In this document: positions 1-7,495 of the stretch, in pieces
How the letters are laid out: each line of letters opens with the position of its first letter
Numbering within the stretch: the stretch's first letter is position 1
Origin: Spirochaetales bacterium
Lineage (GTDB): Bacteria > Spirochaetota > Spirochaetia > DSM-27196 > Alkalispirochaetaceae
Assembly (NCBI GenBank): GCA_028282545.1
Contig: JANQHT010000003.1
Span: forward strand, 1 to 44,091
Direction: 5' to 3'
Length of the DNA stretch: 44,091 bases
Program-made: the position numbers and the translations under genes
Notes under the pieces: generated by a model
Told to the model about the DNA's origin: nothing
The model's input: only the letters and a program-made list of their open reading frames with translations
Database searches by the model: none

Positions 1-80
1 GCGCCGCCACGCGGAACGGCGATGATTGCCGCCAGCGCGATCACGACGAAGAGCCGTCGGATTGCGTTCCATACAAACAA
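1..80 (-). CDS. N-terminus of an exported protein (partial)
   Basis: Only the first 26 or so codons lie in the window; the gene runs off the left edge. Read from a TTG at 80, the peptide has an aromatic/basic N-terminus (MFVWNAIRRL) followed by a hydrophobic run (FVVIALAAIIAV), which looks like a signal peptide or membrane anchor. A GGAGG Shine-Dalgarno lies a few bases upstream of the TTG. An ATG at 72 in another frame gives an Arg-rich, non-hydrophobic peptide and is less likely. The function cannot be told from this fragment. The gene is divergent from the GNAT-patatin gene at 283. Confidence 0.35.
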   Translation of the reverse strand, partial: MFVWNAIRRLFVVIALAAIIAVPRGG

Positions 81-282
81 CCTTCCCTCCAGGGCCTAAC
101 GTGGTTGAGTGTACTTTTGTGAATGTATGGGACGTTTTCCTCAGTATCGTACGAGTTGCCGCACATTGCAAGCCCTCGGAGAACACTCGTTGCGTCACAT
201 ACGTTGCTGTCGGTCGGGAACGGCCCGGTTCCCACGGCGCGATTGCGTTCTTTGTTCGTTCACGGTATAGAAGGGTTCAACT

Positions 283-1554
283 ATGCAACGCGTAACGTAC
301 CGGTCGGGACGGCCGTCCGATGAGAGGCTCCTCCGTACCTTTTTGGGCCACGCGATATTCGTTCCGCCCGGTGAGGCTCGGCCGGATGCATCGGTTGTGG
401 ACGCGCCGGATCTGCGACGCTACTGGGAAGGGTGGGGGCGTCCCGCGGATGCGGCCGTCGTCGCCGAAGTGGAGGGATCACCGGTGGGCGCCGCCTGGGT
501 GCGGCGCAACGCCGAGGAGAACCCCGGGTACGGATTTGTGGCGGCGGATGTACCGGAGATGACCATAGCGGTCCTGCCCGGTGTGCGCGGTCGTGGTATC
601 GGAACACGGCTTTTGAGCCGCATCCTCGCACGTGTTCGCAGGAACGGGGAGCGCGCCGTCTCTCTCAGCGTTGACCGGAGGAACCGGGCGGTCCAACTCT
701 ACGAGCGGCACGGCTTCGTTCGGGTGGAACCAAAACCGGCCGCTGCGGGAGCCGATGACGTCGTCATGATTCGTCACTTCCCCCGGGAACCCCGGGTGGG
801 GCTCGCGCTCGGAGGCGGCGCCGCACGGGGCATAGCGCATATCGGCGTGCTCAAGGTCCTCCATGAACAGGGAGTAAACATTGCCGCCGTGGCCGGAACG
901 AGCGTCGGCAGTATCGTCGGTGCCCTGGTATGCGCGGGGTATCGGTGGGACGAAATCCGCGAAATGAGCCGTGACGTCCGGTGGAACCAACTGATCCAGC
1001 TCTCCTTTTCCGGGATGGGGATCGTTCGGAGCGGACGGCTGGAACACGTGCTGGACGATCTCCTGGGTGGAACCACCTTTGAAGAGTTGGAGGTACCATT
1101 GGCGGTAGTGGCGGTCGATATCACTACCGCGGAGGAAGTGGTGCTTCGGGAGGGGCGGATTGCACCGGCGCTCCGGGCCAGTTCTTCCGTCCCGGGGATC
1201 TTTGAACCGGTTGAACTCGACGAACGCCTGCTCGTGGACGGGGGAGTCCGTAACAACCTGCCGGCGCGACTCGTTCGCTCCATGGGCGTCGACATCGTGA
1301 TTGCGGTGGACCTGATCCCCGACGCCACGGAGGGTAGGCGTCCCAAAAATATCATCGACGTAATGGCCGGCACCTTCGCGGTCCTGGTCTGGAACACAAG
1401 CGAAACGGGGCGGCGCGATGCGGACATCCTCATAGAACCGGACATCGCCGACATCGGATTTCATGAGCTTGACAAGGCGGAGGATCTCCTTGCCCGGGGT
1501 GAGGCGGCGGCCGGTGAACATCTCCAGGAGATACGTTCCTGGTCGCACAGGTGA
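283..1554 (+). CDS. GNAT acetyltransferase-patatin phospholipase fusion
   Basis: This is a two-domain protein of 423 aa. Residues about 1-165 look like a GNAT N-acetyltransferase: the acetyl-CoA loop reads RGRGIGTRLL and is followed by the usual RAVQLYERHGF segment. Residues about 172-420 are a bacterial patatin of the RssA/YlbK type. They contain the oxyanion loop GGGAARG, the nucleophile elbow GTSVG (catalytic Ser) and the DGG motif with the catalytic Asp (LLVDGGVRNNLP). Family knowledge predicts a Ser-Asp lipid acyl hydrolase, while the GNAT half would acetylate an amine; the substrates are unknown. Both active sites look intact. There is no signal peptide, so the protein is probably cytoplasmic or at the inner membrane face. 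The ATG at 283 follows an AAGGG. The next gene is convergent. Confidence 0.86.
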   Translation: MQRVTYRSGRPSDERLLRTFLGHAIFVPPGEARPDASVVDAPDLRRYWEGWGRPADAAVVAEVEGSPVGAAWVRRNAEENPGYGFVAADVPEMTIAVLPGVRGRGIGTRLLSRILARVRRNGERAVSLSVDRRNRAVQLYERHGFVRVEPKPAAAGADDVVMIRHFPREPRVGLALGGGAARGIAHIGVLKVLHEQGVNIAAVAGTSVGSIVGALVCAGYRWDEIREMSRDVRWNQLIQLSFSGMGIVRSGRLEHVLDDLLGGTTFEELEVPLAVVAVDITTAEEVVLREGRIAPALRASSSVPGIFEPVELDERLLVDGGVRNNLPARLVRSMGVDIVIAVDLIPDATEGRRPKNIIDVMAGTFAVLVWNTSETGRRDADILIEPDIADIGFHELDKAEDLLARGEAAAGEHLQEIRSWSHR

Positions 1555-1688
1555 TTCTCCGCGGCATGAGCGAAGAGTTCCTGCGCGCCTGTCTGGGCCT
1601 CTGCCTGGAGGTCGTGAAAAAGGGCTTCGGTATGCCCGCGTGGTCCGCCACTTCGCCGGCGCATTGATGGCGGCGTTGCCCCGGCTGC

Positions 1689-2600
1689 CTACATGAGGTC
1701 GCGTACGAGTTCAGCGGCGCCGAAGAGGACGGCCGAATCCCACAACTCGGCGCGGTAGATGGGGATTTCTTTCAACTGCGCCGAGGGCAGCCAGGCAGCG
1801 ACTCGTTCTTTGACGGGATCGACAAACCACCGGCTCTCGGTACAGAGTCCGCCGGCGAGGACGATCGAATCGGGCGCGACGGTCACCAGGATCGACACGA
1901 CCGTACCGGCGATCGCGTTACGCCCCGCTTCGAGCGCTTCCACGGCAACGGGATCGCCTTTTTCCGCCGCGGCCAGCAGAATGCGCGTGTCGAGGCCGTC
2001 GGCCGTGAGTGTTGTCGTACCGCCTTCACGAATCCGGCGCGTGGCACCGCGGATCAGTCCGGGACCGGAGGCGCGGTCCTCGATCGACTCGCCCGTGAGT
2101 TCCCCGAAGAAAGAGCCCGGATCCAACGCCCAGATTTCCCCGGCCATCGTTTTGTAGCCCCCGAGGATCTTCCCGTTGACGACGTACCCGGCTCCGATCC
2201 CCGTCGAAATCGTCAGGTAGTAGATGGAAGCGCTGCCCCGTCCGCTGCCGTGAATCGCTTCGCCGAGAGCGCCTACATTGGCGTCGTTTTCGAGCCTCAC
2301 CGGTACGCCCAACTGTTCCTCGATCCGCGGGGCGAGTGGGAACCCCCACCAACCGCGCAGATTCGGGGGGGCCACCAGCGTTCCCGTGGACGGGTCGAGT
2401 GGGCCCGGACAGCCGATCCCCACCGCGGTAGGCCTGACGTCCCCGTCCCGGATGGTCTGTACGATGGTGCGGGCGGCGACCTCGGGATCTCCGTCGGTCG
2501 GAAAGCGCCCGAGTTCGAGGAATCGATCGGGTCCTTCCAACCGCTCGACTGCAACGACCGTCTTGGTGCCGCCCACGTCAACGGCAACGATGTCAGACAA
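1689..2600 (-). CDS. ROK-family sugar kinase
   Basis: The 303-aa protein has the ASKHA fold. The N-terminal phosphate-binding loop is VDVGGTKT (about residues 7-14), the catalytic region reads LENDANVGALGE, and further glycine motifs are TISTGIGAGYV and IVLAGGL. ROK proteins phosphorylate hexoses (glucose, fructose, N-acetylmannosamine, allose) or act as sugar-sensing repressors. There is no N-terminal HTH here, so it is a kinase type. Oddly, the zinc-binding GH...CxCGxxGC signature that normally follows the AGE motif is absent: after MAGEIWALDPG there are no Cys or His residues. The start is TTG at 2600, preceded at 6 nt by AAGGAG, a strong Shine-Dalgarno. It lies downstream of the sugar-type oxidoreductase on the same strand, with a gene remnant between them. 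The specific substrate is unknown. Confidence 0.88.
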   Translation of the reverse strand: MSDIVAVDVGGTKTVVAVERLEGPDRFLELGRFPTDGDPEVAARTIVQTIRDGDVRPTAVGIGCPGPLDPSTGTLVAPPNLRGWWGFPLAPRIEEQLGVPVRLENDANVGALGEAIHGSGRGSASIYYLTISTGIGAGYVVNGKILGGYKTMAGEIWALDPGSFFGELTGESIEDRASGPGLIRGATRRIREGGTTTLTADGLDTRILLAAAEKGDPVAVEALEAGRNAIAGTVVSILVTVAPDSIVLAGGLCTESRWFVDPVKERVAAWLPSAQLKEIPIYRAELWDSAVLFGAAELVRDLM

Positions 2601-2623
2601 CGTGTACTCCTTGTGCTTGCATA

Positions 2624-2821
2624 ATTTCCCGGCAGTGGTGAAGCCCGAGTAGCAAAGTCGTATTCTTGCTCAAATGCTAGGTATTTTCCAGAGGCGAGCG
2701 GGTTGAAGGTGATCAGTTCCAGCGGGACGTCTCCGGGCAGGGCTGTCGCGAAGGCCGCCCTCCGTTCCAGGTCGCTCTCCTCGGTGGTGATGCCGGGGAT
2801 CAGGGAAATACGCGCCGTCGG
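2624..2821 (-). pseudogene. C-terminal remnant of a glycyl-radical enzyme activase
   Basis: About 66 in-frame codons with no start codon of their own encode RISLIPGITTEE, then LELITFNPLASGKY and a following EYDF. This matches the C-terminal part of radical-SAM glycyl-radical-enzyme activases (PflA/YjjW type), where an xPLIPGxxD/TxxEN segment is followed by ELLxFNPLGxxKYxxLG. The CxxxCxxC iron-sulfur site and the rest of the barrel are missing. The fragment starts directly behind the stop codon of the oxidoreductase gene and ends before the ROK start. It is therefore a deletion scar, not a gene. The family assignment rests on motif memory. Confidence 0.6.
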
Positions 2822-2832
2822 AGGGTCTCCGT

Positions 2833-3978
2833 CTACTCCGTCTCTACCGTGGTCCATTGGCCGCCGGCGGCAGAGGAGCGTTCCGCCGCGTCGATGACGA
2901 GTTGCGTCTTGAGGCCGTCCTCGATTCCCGGCGCCGGTTCGCTTCCTCCGGCTAGAGCCTTTAGGAACCGGTACTGGTTCTCCGCGTGCGCCCGGATCCA
3001 TCCGATGGGCGCCCGCGCCGGCGGCGTCTTTGCGTCCGGGTAGAAACTGACCGTGTCGAGTCGCTGCCAACCCCGGTCTCCACCGTACGTTCCCTGTGCG
3101 GTGCCTTCGTCATACCACCGGAGAAAGCTGGGATCCATCAGATCGAACTTGAAGGCGCCCTTTTCGCCGTACACCCACAACCGCAGGTCATCGAGGGTAC
3201 CCGTGGCAAATCGCGACGCCTCGATCGATCCTACCGCGCCGTTTGCCATGCGCGCCTGTATCCACGCCACGTCGTCAACCGTGACGGGGCCCCTCTCGTC
3301 GGCGCCCTTGGACACCGGACGCTCGGTGATGAACGTTTCGAGGTTGCCCTGCAATTCGGCAAAGTCACCGAGTAGGTATCGCACCAAGTCGATTACGTGA
3401 GACCCGAGATCGCCGAGCGCGCCGGAGCCGCCCTCATCTTTTTTCATCCTCCAGGTGAGGGGCCGTTCGGGGTTCTGGTACCCGGAGTGGAGGTACTCGG
3501 CGCGATAGGTAAAGACGCGACCGATACGCCCCTCGTCGATAAGTCGTTTCGCACGCAAAATGGCCGGCACAAAGCGGTACTGGAAGACCATCCCGAACCG
3601 GGCGTCCGATGCGCGAACCGCAGCGGCGATGGCCCGGGCGTCCTCGAGCGTTCCCGCCAGCGGCTTCTCGCAGTAGACGTGCGTGCCGGCAGCCATGGCC
3701 GCCTCGATGACGGGCCGATGGGCGCTGTTGGGAAGCGATACGTCGACGACTTCCACCTCCGGGTCGGAGAGAACGGCCTCCGTGTCGGTGCGGCCGTGGA
3801 GAAAACCGGCCTCGCGCCGTGCGGCCTCCGCCGTCTCTTCCCGGGAGGTGCACACCGTGTGAAGTATCGGTTCGGGTATGAGGCGCGGGTAGATAAAGGG
3901 AAGTTCCCGGTAGTTGAGGCTGTGGACGCGTCCGATCATGCCGTACCCGAGAACGGCGATGTTGGTGCTCGTGTTCAT
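2833..3978 (-). CDS. Gfo/Idh/MocA-family NAD(P)-dependent oxidoreductase
   Basis: The 381-aa protein has the family's usual length. The N-terminal Rossmann fold shows IAVLGYGMIGRVH (residues about 7-19). The family's EKP motif (CEKPLAGT, residues about 103-110) contains the lysine that helps catalysis, and the C-terminal alpha/beta substrate domain follows, including LGDLGSHVIDLVRYLLG. Members oxidise or reduce sugars, inositols and sugar derivatives at a hydroxyl/keto carbon. The ATG at 3978 is preceded by GAGGGGA. It is followed on the same strand by an activase fragment and a ROK kinase, so a sugar or polyol pathway is likely. The substrate cannot be read from the sequence. Confidence 0.92.
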   Translation of the reverse strand: MNTSTNIAVLGYGMIGRVHSLNYRELPFIYPRLIPEPILHTVCTSREETAEAARREAGFLHGRTDTEAVLSDPEVEVVDVSLPNSAHRPVIEAAMAAGTHVYCEKPLAGTLEDARAIAAAVRASDARFGMVFQYRFVPAILRAKRLIDEGRIGRVFTYRAEYLHSGYQNPERPLTWRMKKDEGGSGALGDLGSHVIDLVRYLLGDFAELQGNLETFITERPVSKGADERGPVTVDDVAWIQARMANGAVGSIEASRFATGTLDDLRLWVYGEKGAFKFDLMDPSFLRWYDEGTAQGTYGGDRGWQRLDTVSFYPDAKTPPARAPIGWIRAHAENQYRFLKALAGGSEPAPGIEDGLKTQLVIDAAERSSAAGGQWTTVETE

Positions 3979-4032
3979 TTCATCGTCCCCTCATCGTTTT
4001 GATACTCACCGGCCGGGTCGCATCCGCTCGTA

Positions 4033-4926
4033 CTATCGGCCACCCTTCTTCCGGGCAAATACTCGCTCCACGGCGTCGACGATTGATCGGTCACGAAAGA
4101 GCGAACGCGCTTCCTCGCGCGTACAGACGCGACGATCCCGTTCCTTCCGCTCTTCCCAGTCCGTGAGGAGTGCCGTGACGCGCATGGGATAGTAGCTGAT
4201 GATGTAGTGGGCGTAGCCCTTCCAGTAGTGAACCGGGATCGGTTCACCAAAGATCTCTCCGTTGACACCGGCCTCTTCCAGCGCCTCCCGAACCGCCATC
4301 TCCTCGTTGGGCACGCCCTCCTCCGGATTTCCCTTGGGGAATACCCATCGGGATCCACTCCGCGTGGTGACCGCTACAACGCGGTCTTCGCCGTTGAGGT
4401 TCATCACCGGGATGGCGCCGACGGAATGCGCGATCGGTGCCAGCGCCGCCTGGAGTCCGTTGGAGACGTTGCGGCCGTTTGTCCGGGCGAGGTTGCGGTT
4501 TGCGAAGGCGTCGTCGTCCGTTACCTCCGGACCGAACCACGGCGGCGGCTGGAACGCCGCTGCGGCGTCCGCATCGGTAAATTCCACTTCCACCAGGGCG
4601 AAGCCGTGCAATGAGCCCGCGAAGAGGTCTACCTCTCCGCGAAGGTCGTCCCCCAGGCGCACCAGGTGGCGTTCTTTCTCAACGCGTCGGCCCGCTGTGA
4701 GCGGCCAGAGCATCTCGAACTGGCTTCGCGTGATCGAAACTTCGTTTTCCTCCCGCTGGAGACCGGCGCCCTGTTTGGCCGTGAGAAAGAACTTCTTGCC
4801 GGCGCGGCGTACACGGACCTCCGACGCCTCTTCGATTGAAAGGTACCCCTGTGCGATCGATGTGCCCTTTCCCGTCTTGATTGACCGGGGTAGCTCACTC
4901 ACCAGGAAGGTTCGTTCCGTTTCCAT
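4033..4926 (-). CDS. CYTH domain-Nudix hydrolase fusion
   Basis: Residues 1 to about 145 form a CYTH (triphosphate tunnel) domain. It starts METERTFLV and alternates charged strands (EVRVRRAGKKFFLTAKQG, ERHLVRLGDDL, GFALVEVEF), the pattern that binds tripolyphosphate and Mg2+. The signature ExExK appears as E2-T-E4-R-T6, so the lysine is replaced. Residues about 165-290 form a Nudix domain with the box around residues 199-221. Its REALEEAGV half is intact, but the first box glutamate is Val205. Nudix relatives cleave dinucleoside polyphosphates, diphosphoinositols or polyphosphate. The ATG at 4926 shares its A with the TGA of the ParA gene, so the two are translationally coupled. It is the last gene of the RHH-CHAD-ParA operon. 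A GTG one codon upstream is a less likely start. Confidence 0.85.
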   Translation of the reverse strand: METERTFLVSELPRSIKTGKGTSIAQGYLSIEEASEVRVRRAGKKFFLTAKQGAGLQREENEVSITRSQFEMLWPLTAGRRVEKERHLVRLGDDLRGEVDLFAGSLHGFALVEVEFTDADAAAAFQPPPWFGPEVTDDDAFANRNLARTNGRNVSNGLQAALAPIAHSVGAIPVMNLNGEDRVVAVTTRSGSRWVFPKGNPEEGVPNEEMAVREALEEAGVNGEIFGEPIPVHYWKGYAHYIISYYPMRVTALLTDWEERKERDRRVCTREEARSLFRDRSIVDAVERVFARKKGGR

Positions 4927-5672
4927 CACAAAATACTCCGCGTCTCGAGTTCAGCGGATAGGTCGAGAAACGCCACGGCGGCGCGGGAACGGGCGGCGTA
5001 TGCCAGAAGCGGCTTTCGCTCGACCCCCATTCGTTCCACCACCGACGAGTTGGGGATGATTGTGGAGAGAAAGGGCGATCCCGGTGCCTGGCCCGCCTCG
5101 ACGCTTTCCCGGTGGAGTCTCTTGCGGCGGTCCACCATCGAGAAGAAGGGTACGATCCGTTCCGGACGCAACGAACGATCGGCAAAAAAGGCGACCAGTT
5201 GTTCCAGCGTTCGAGTCGAAAGGACCGATGGAACCACCGGAACAAGGATGGTGTCGGCGGCGACGAAGACGTTTTCCGCGAGCAGTCCGAAGTGGGGCGG
5301 GCAGTCGACGATTATCCGGTCGTATTCGCGGCCCAGCCGTTTGAACACCGGTGTCAGGCGTCGTCGTTTGTCACTTTCGTGATCGAGGTGACGGTCCAGG
5401 TTTCGAAACCCCCGCGGCGCGGGAAGCACATCCAGGTTGGCAAAGTCGCTGGCCCGGACCAGCGACACCACGTGCTTCCTGCCGTCGAGCAGACTCCGGC
5501 CCCTGGCGCGTGACTTGGGTCGGACGCGGCAGTAGAAGCCGGCCGAACTCTGCGGATCGAGGTCCACCAGGAGCGTCCTCTTTCCCTTTTCCGCGGCGTA
5601 GTAGGCCAGGTTGACCGCGGCTGCGGTTTTCCCCACGCCGCCCTTGATACTGAAGAGTGCCACCGTTTTCAT
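4926..5672 (-). CDS. ParA/MinD-superfamily ATPase
   Basis: The 248-aa deviant-Walker ATPase has KGGVGKTAAAVNLA at residues 10-23 (both signature lysines present), LLVDLDPQSSAG as Walker A-prime and DRIIVDCPPHFG as Walker B. ParA ATPases form ATP dimers on DNA or membrane and position plasmids, chromosomes or protein and polymer cargo when a partner stimulates hydrolysis. There is no N-terminal HTH. The chosen start (ATG 5672) follows GGGGGA and overlaps the TGA of the CHAD gene by 4 bp (ATGA); a longer reading to 5750 lies inside CHAD. An RHH protein, CHAD and CYTH-Nudix are the only operon partners, and no ParB is present. A role in placing a polyphosphate-bound cargo is an inference. Confidence 0.9.
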   Translation of the reverse strand: MKTVALFSIKGGVGKTAAAVNLAYYAAEKGKRTLLVDLDPQSSAGFYCRVRPKSRARGRSLLDGRKHVVSLVRASDFANLDVLPAPRGFRNLDRHLDHESDKRRRLTPVFKRLGREYDRIIVDCPPHFGLLAENVFVAADTILVPVVPSVLSTRTLEQLVAFFADRSLRPERIVPFFSMVDRRKRLHRESVEAGQAPGSPFLSTIIPNSSVVERMGVERKPLLAYAARSRAAVAFLDLSAELETRSIL

Positions 5673-7243
5673 CGTTTCCCCCACAAAACGAGATGTGCGA
5701 TCCGCTCGCCCCGCGCGATACTGCAAAAGGAGCGCGCCGCCGCCATGCACTTCTCGGCAAGATCCTCCCGCTCACCCGCCTTTTGCGCGTAGGCGGCGCC
5801 GATCGCCATCGCCACATTTGTGTCGTCGCGCATCCCGTCCACTTGGTTCAGGAGAAACGCCTCCTGGACCGAAAGGTCGTTGTACGCGCCGAGCAGGTTC
5901 TGCAACTTCTTGAGATCGCGCACCGTCTCTTTGGCTCCCTTTGATCGCAGCAGCGTAGGGAAGAACTCGAGCAGGTACCGGAGCTTTTTGCACGACACGC
6001 GTAGGTCGTGGAGTTGTTCCGGCTCGGAGTGTTCGTTCAGCGATGCTACCGTCGCGGAGATCGCCTGGTACCGGCGACGGATCGCGCGTTGCAGGGTGAA
6101 TGCGATCGGTTTTGCGCCGCCGTTCGCTCCTTCCGCCTCGCTCGTCATGAGAAGAGATTTCACCGTGTCGATCGACGACATGTACTGATCGCTCCGTAGG
6201 TACCCGCGTACGCGTTCCCGTTCTCGTTCCCGCTCTTCGCGAAGCCGTTTGAATACACGGGTAAACCCCGGGACGAGCATGTTCGGAATGGCGCCGCGCA
6301 ACATCGCTTCGTCGTGCAGATGGACGTCCAGGTCCCGCAGGCGATTCGTGACGGACATGATCTCGCGCAGCTCGGACCCTATCGTTCTCCGGAAGGACGG
6401 TTCAAAGACCGACTTGAGCAGACTTATCAGCGACCGCGCACGCCGGAGGTTCACGCGGAACTGGTGGAGCGCTTCCGGGTCGCGGTCATCAACGACACCG
6501 TCACGATACCGGTCCGCCCGGGTGACGATATGATGCGCCAGGAGAGAAACCGCCGTAAATGCCGGTGTGTCACGCTCGACCGCTGGAACCCCGTCGGCGA
6601 GCGGCGCCCGGGCCAACAGATACGACGCTTCGATCGGCGGCGCGGTGGTCCCGACGGTACCGGGGCCGATGCCCCGGGAGATAGACCGAGAGATGGTCCG
6701 GCCGGTATCGCCGTGTTCCCGCCCAAACGGCGATCCTATCGCGATCGAAACGAGGAGCTGTTCCGCCTCATCTTCGTATCCACGAAGCTGTGAGCACGCC
6801 CATCCGGTGACTCCCTTTGAATGGGGCGTGCGGCGGAACGTTCGCGCCCGGCAATGGCACACCGTCTTTTCGTCCTCGTTCAAGATGGCGAAGTTCTGTC
6901 GAACTTCGTAGATCTCGCCGTGGTCCAGGAGAGTCCAATCGCCCAACGAGCGGGCCAGGGGATGACACGATTCGACAATTGCGGTCACCGCGGCGGGAAC
7001 CGGCTCGCCGGGCACCGGTCGCTCCGCAGTCTCGGCGCGAAACGACGGTACACCAAGGGCTTCCAGCGTCGTCGGGTCACCGGGGTACGCGATGAGAAAG
7101 GTCCCGCGTGCGAAGAGCGTCCCGTCGTAGGTGTCCAGGATAATCGGGGCGCACCTTTCCCGCACGTTTCGTTTGGCTTTCCAGCGCGCGGGAATCGCCT
7201 GTATCAGTTGGTGTTGGGCGGCCATACCCGCCGTCCAGATCAT
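5669..7243 (-). CDS. CHAD-domain protein with degenerate CYTH-like N-terminus
   Basis: This 524-aa protein has two parts. Residues 1 to about 170 resemble a worn CYTH domain: LDTYDGTLFARGTFLI matches the DTxDxxLxxxG strand pair, and QLRGYEDEAEQL matches the LRGYxxEA element that closes such domains. The ExExK motif is missing. Residues about 225-520 form a CHAD domain, an alpha-helical bundle with conserved His/Arg/Lys helices (LHQFRVNLRRAR, LHDLRVSCKKLRYLLEFF), built as two repeats. CHAD domains bind inorganic polyphosphate and can target polyphosphate granules. The ATG at 7243 overlaps the stop of the small RHH gene (ATGA), and its own stop overlaps the ParA start. The tight coupling suggests a complex with ParA. 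Confidence 0.86.
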   Translation of the reverse strand: MIWTAGMAAQHQLIQAIPARWKAKRNVRERCAPIILDTYDGTLFARGTFLIAYPGDPTTLEALGVPSFRAETAERPVPGEPVPAAVTAIVESCHPLARSLGDWTLLDHGEIYEVRQNFAILNEDEKTVCHCRARTFRRTPHSKGVTGWACSQLRGYEDEAEQLLVSIAIGSPFGREHGDTGRTISRSISRGIGPGTVGTTAPPIEASYLLARAPLADGVPAVERDTPAFTAVSLLAHHIVTRADRYRDGVVDDRDPEALHQFRVNLRRARSLISLLKSVFEPSFRRTIGSELREIMSVTNRLRDLDVHLHDEAMLRGAIPNMLVPGFTRVFKRLREERERERERVRGYLRSDQYMSSIDTVKSLLMTSEAEGANGGAKPIAFTLQRAIRRRYQAISATVASLNEHSEPEQLHDLRVSCKKLRYLLEFFPTLLRSKGAKETVRDLKKLQNLLGAYNDLSVQEAFLLNQVDGMRDDTNVAMAIGAAYAQKAGEREDLAEKCMAAARSFCSIARGERIAHLVLWGKR

Positions 7244-7404
7244 TTTTTCCCCTTTTCGCGCTTCTCCAGGTACTCGTGTACCAGCTTCTCGACGATGCGC
7301 TGCACGCTCGAATCCTCTTCGACGGCGAGCATCTTTAATCTCTTTAACGTCTTGTCGTCCAGTCGAAGCGAAGTGTTCTTCTTCTTCGATTTATCCTTCG
7401 CCAA
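7240..7404 (-). CDS. Small ribbon-helix-helix DNA-binding protein
   Basis: The 54-aa protein has a Lys-rich tail (MAKDKSKKKN), a strand TSLRLDD and two helices (TLKRLKMLAVEEDS, SVQRIVEKLVHEYLEK). This is the Arc/MetJ/CopG pattern, including the hydrophobic spacing and a turn between the helices. Such proteins bind DNA as dimers. Small RHH proteins are common partners and regulators of ParA ATPases (ParG, omega, ParR-like). The TTG at 7404 is chosen because GGAGG sits 5 nt upstream; ATG codons at 7416 and 7419 lack a Shine-Dalgarno. The stop overlaps the CHAD start by 4 bp. It is the first gene of the operon, and direct repeats just upstream suggest that it binds its own promoter. Confidence 0.68.
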   Translation of the reverse strand: MAKDKSKKKNTSLRLDDKTLKRLKMLAVEEDSSVQRIVEKLVHEYLEKREKGKK

Positions 7405-7417
7405 CGAGACCTCCATC

Positions 7418-7440
7418 ATGACGTAATGACGTCATGAAAT
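7418..7440. promoter_or_regulatory. 8-bp direct repeats, candidate RHH operator
   Basis: Reading the + strand, ATGACGTA (7418-7425) is followed without a gap by ATGACGTC (7426-7433) and a worn third unit ATGAAAT (7434-7440). The pair also forms the palindrome ATGACGTCAT. Tandem 7-8 bp units are typical targets of ParA-linked RHH proteins. The site lies between the predicted -10 element and the RHH gene, fitting autorepression (inference). Confidence 0.5.
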
Positions 7441-7441
7441 G

Positions 7442-7471
7442 AAATTACCACATCGTAGCGCCCTAACACAA
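7442..7471 (-). promoter_or_regulatory. Predicted promoter of the RHH-CHAD-ParA-CYTH/Nudix operon
   Basis: On the - strand, TTGTGT (7471-7466) and TAATTT (7447-7442) are separated by 18 bp. The -35 element lies within the 11-bp repeat array at 7461-7491, and the -10 is followed by the ATGACGT repeats. The distance to the TTG start at 7404 leaves a short leader carrying GGAGG. Confidence 0.42.
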
Positions 7472-7491
7472 CCCTAACCGATCATTAATTT
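7461..7491. promoter_or_regulatory. Candidate Pho box (11-bp period)
   Basis: On the + strand, CCTAACAC (7462-7469), CCTAACCG (7473-7480) and ATTAATTT (7484-7491) recur exactly every 11 bp. This is the architecture of PhoB-type boxes, and the units resemble the CTTAACCT units known from cyanobacterial Pho boxes. The array overlaps the -35 of the polyphosphate-related operon. Its orientation is opposite to that operon and the same as in front of the alkaline phosphatase gene, so activation or repression cannot be decided. Confidence 0.42.
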
Positions 7492-7495
7492 TGCG

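Noticed and set aside
243..271. TTGCGT-17-TATAGA promoter-like pair before the GNAT-patatin gene
   Set aside because: Its transcription start would fall about 5 nt before the ATG, downstream of the AAGGG ribosome-binding site, so the two cannot both be used. Not listed as a promoter.
4926..5672. Plasmid or chromosome partition locus
   Set aside because: The ATPase is ParA-like, but there is no ParB, no replication protein and no parS-like cluster, and its partners are CHAD and CYTH proteins.
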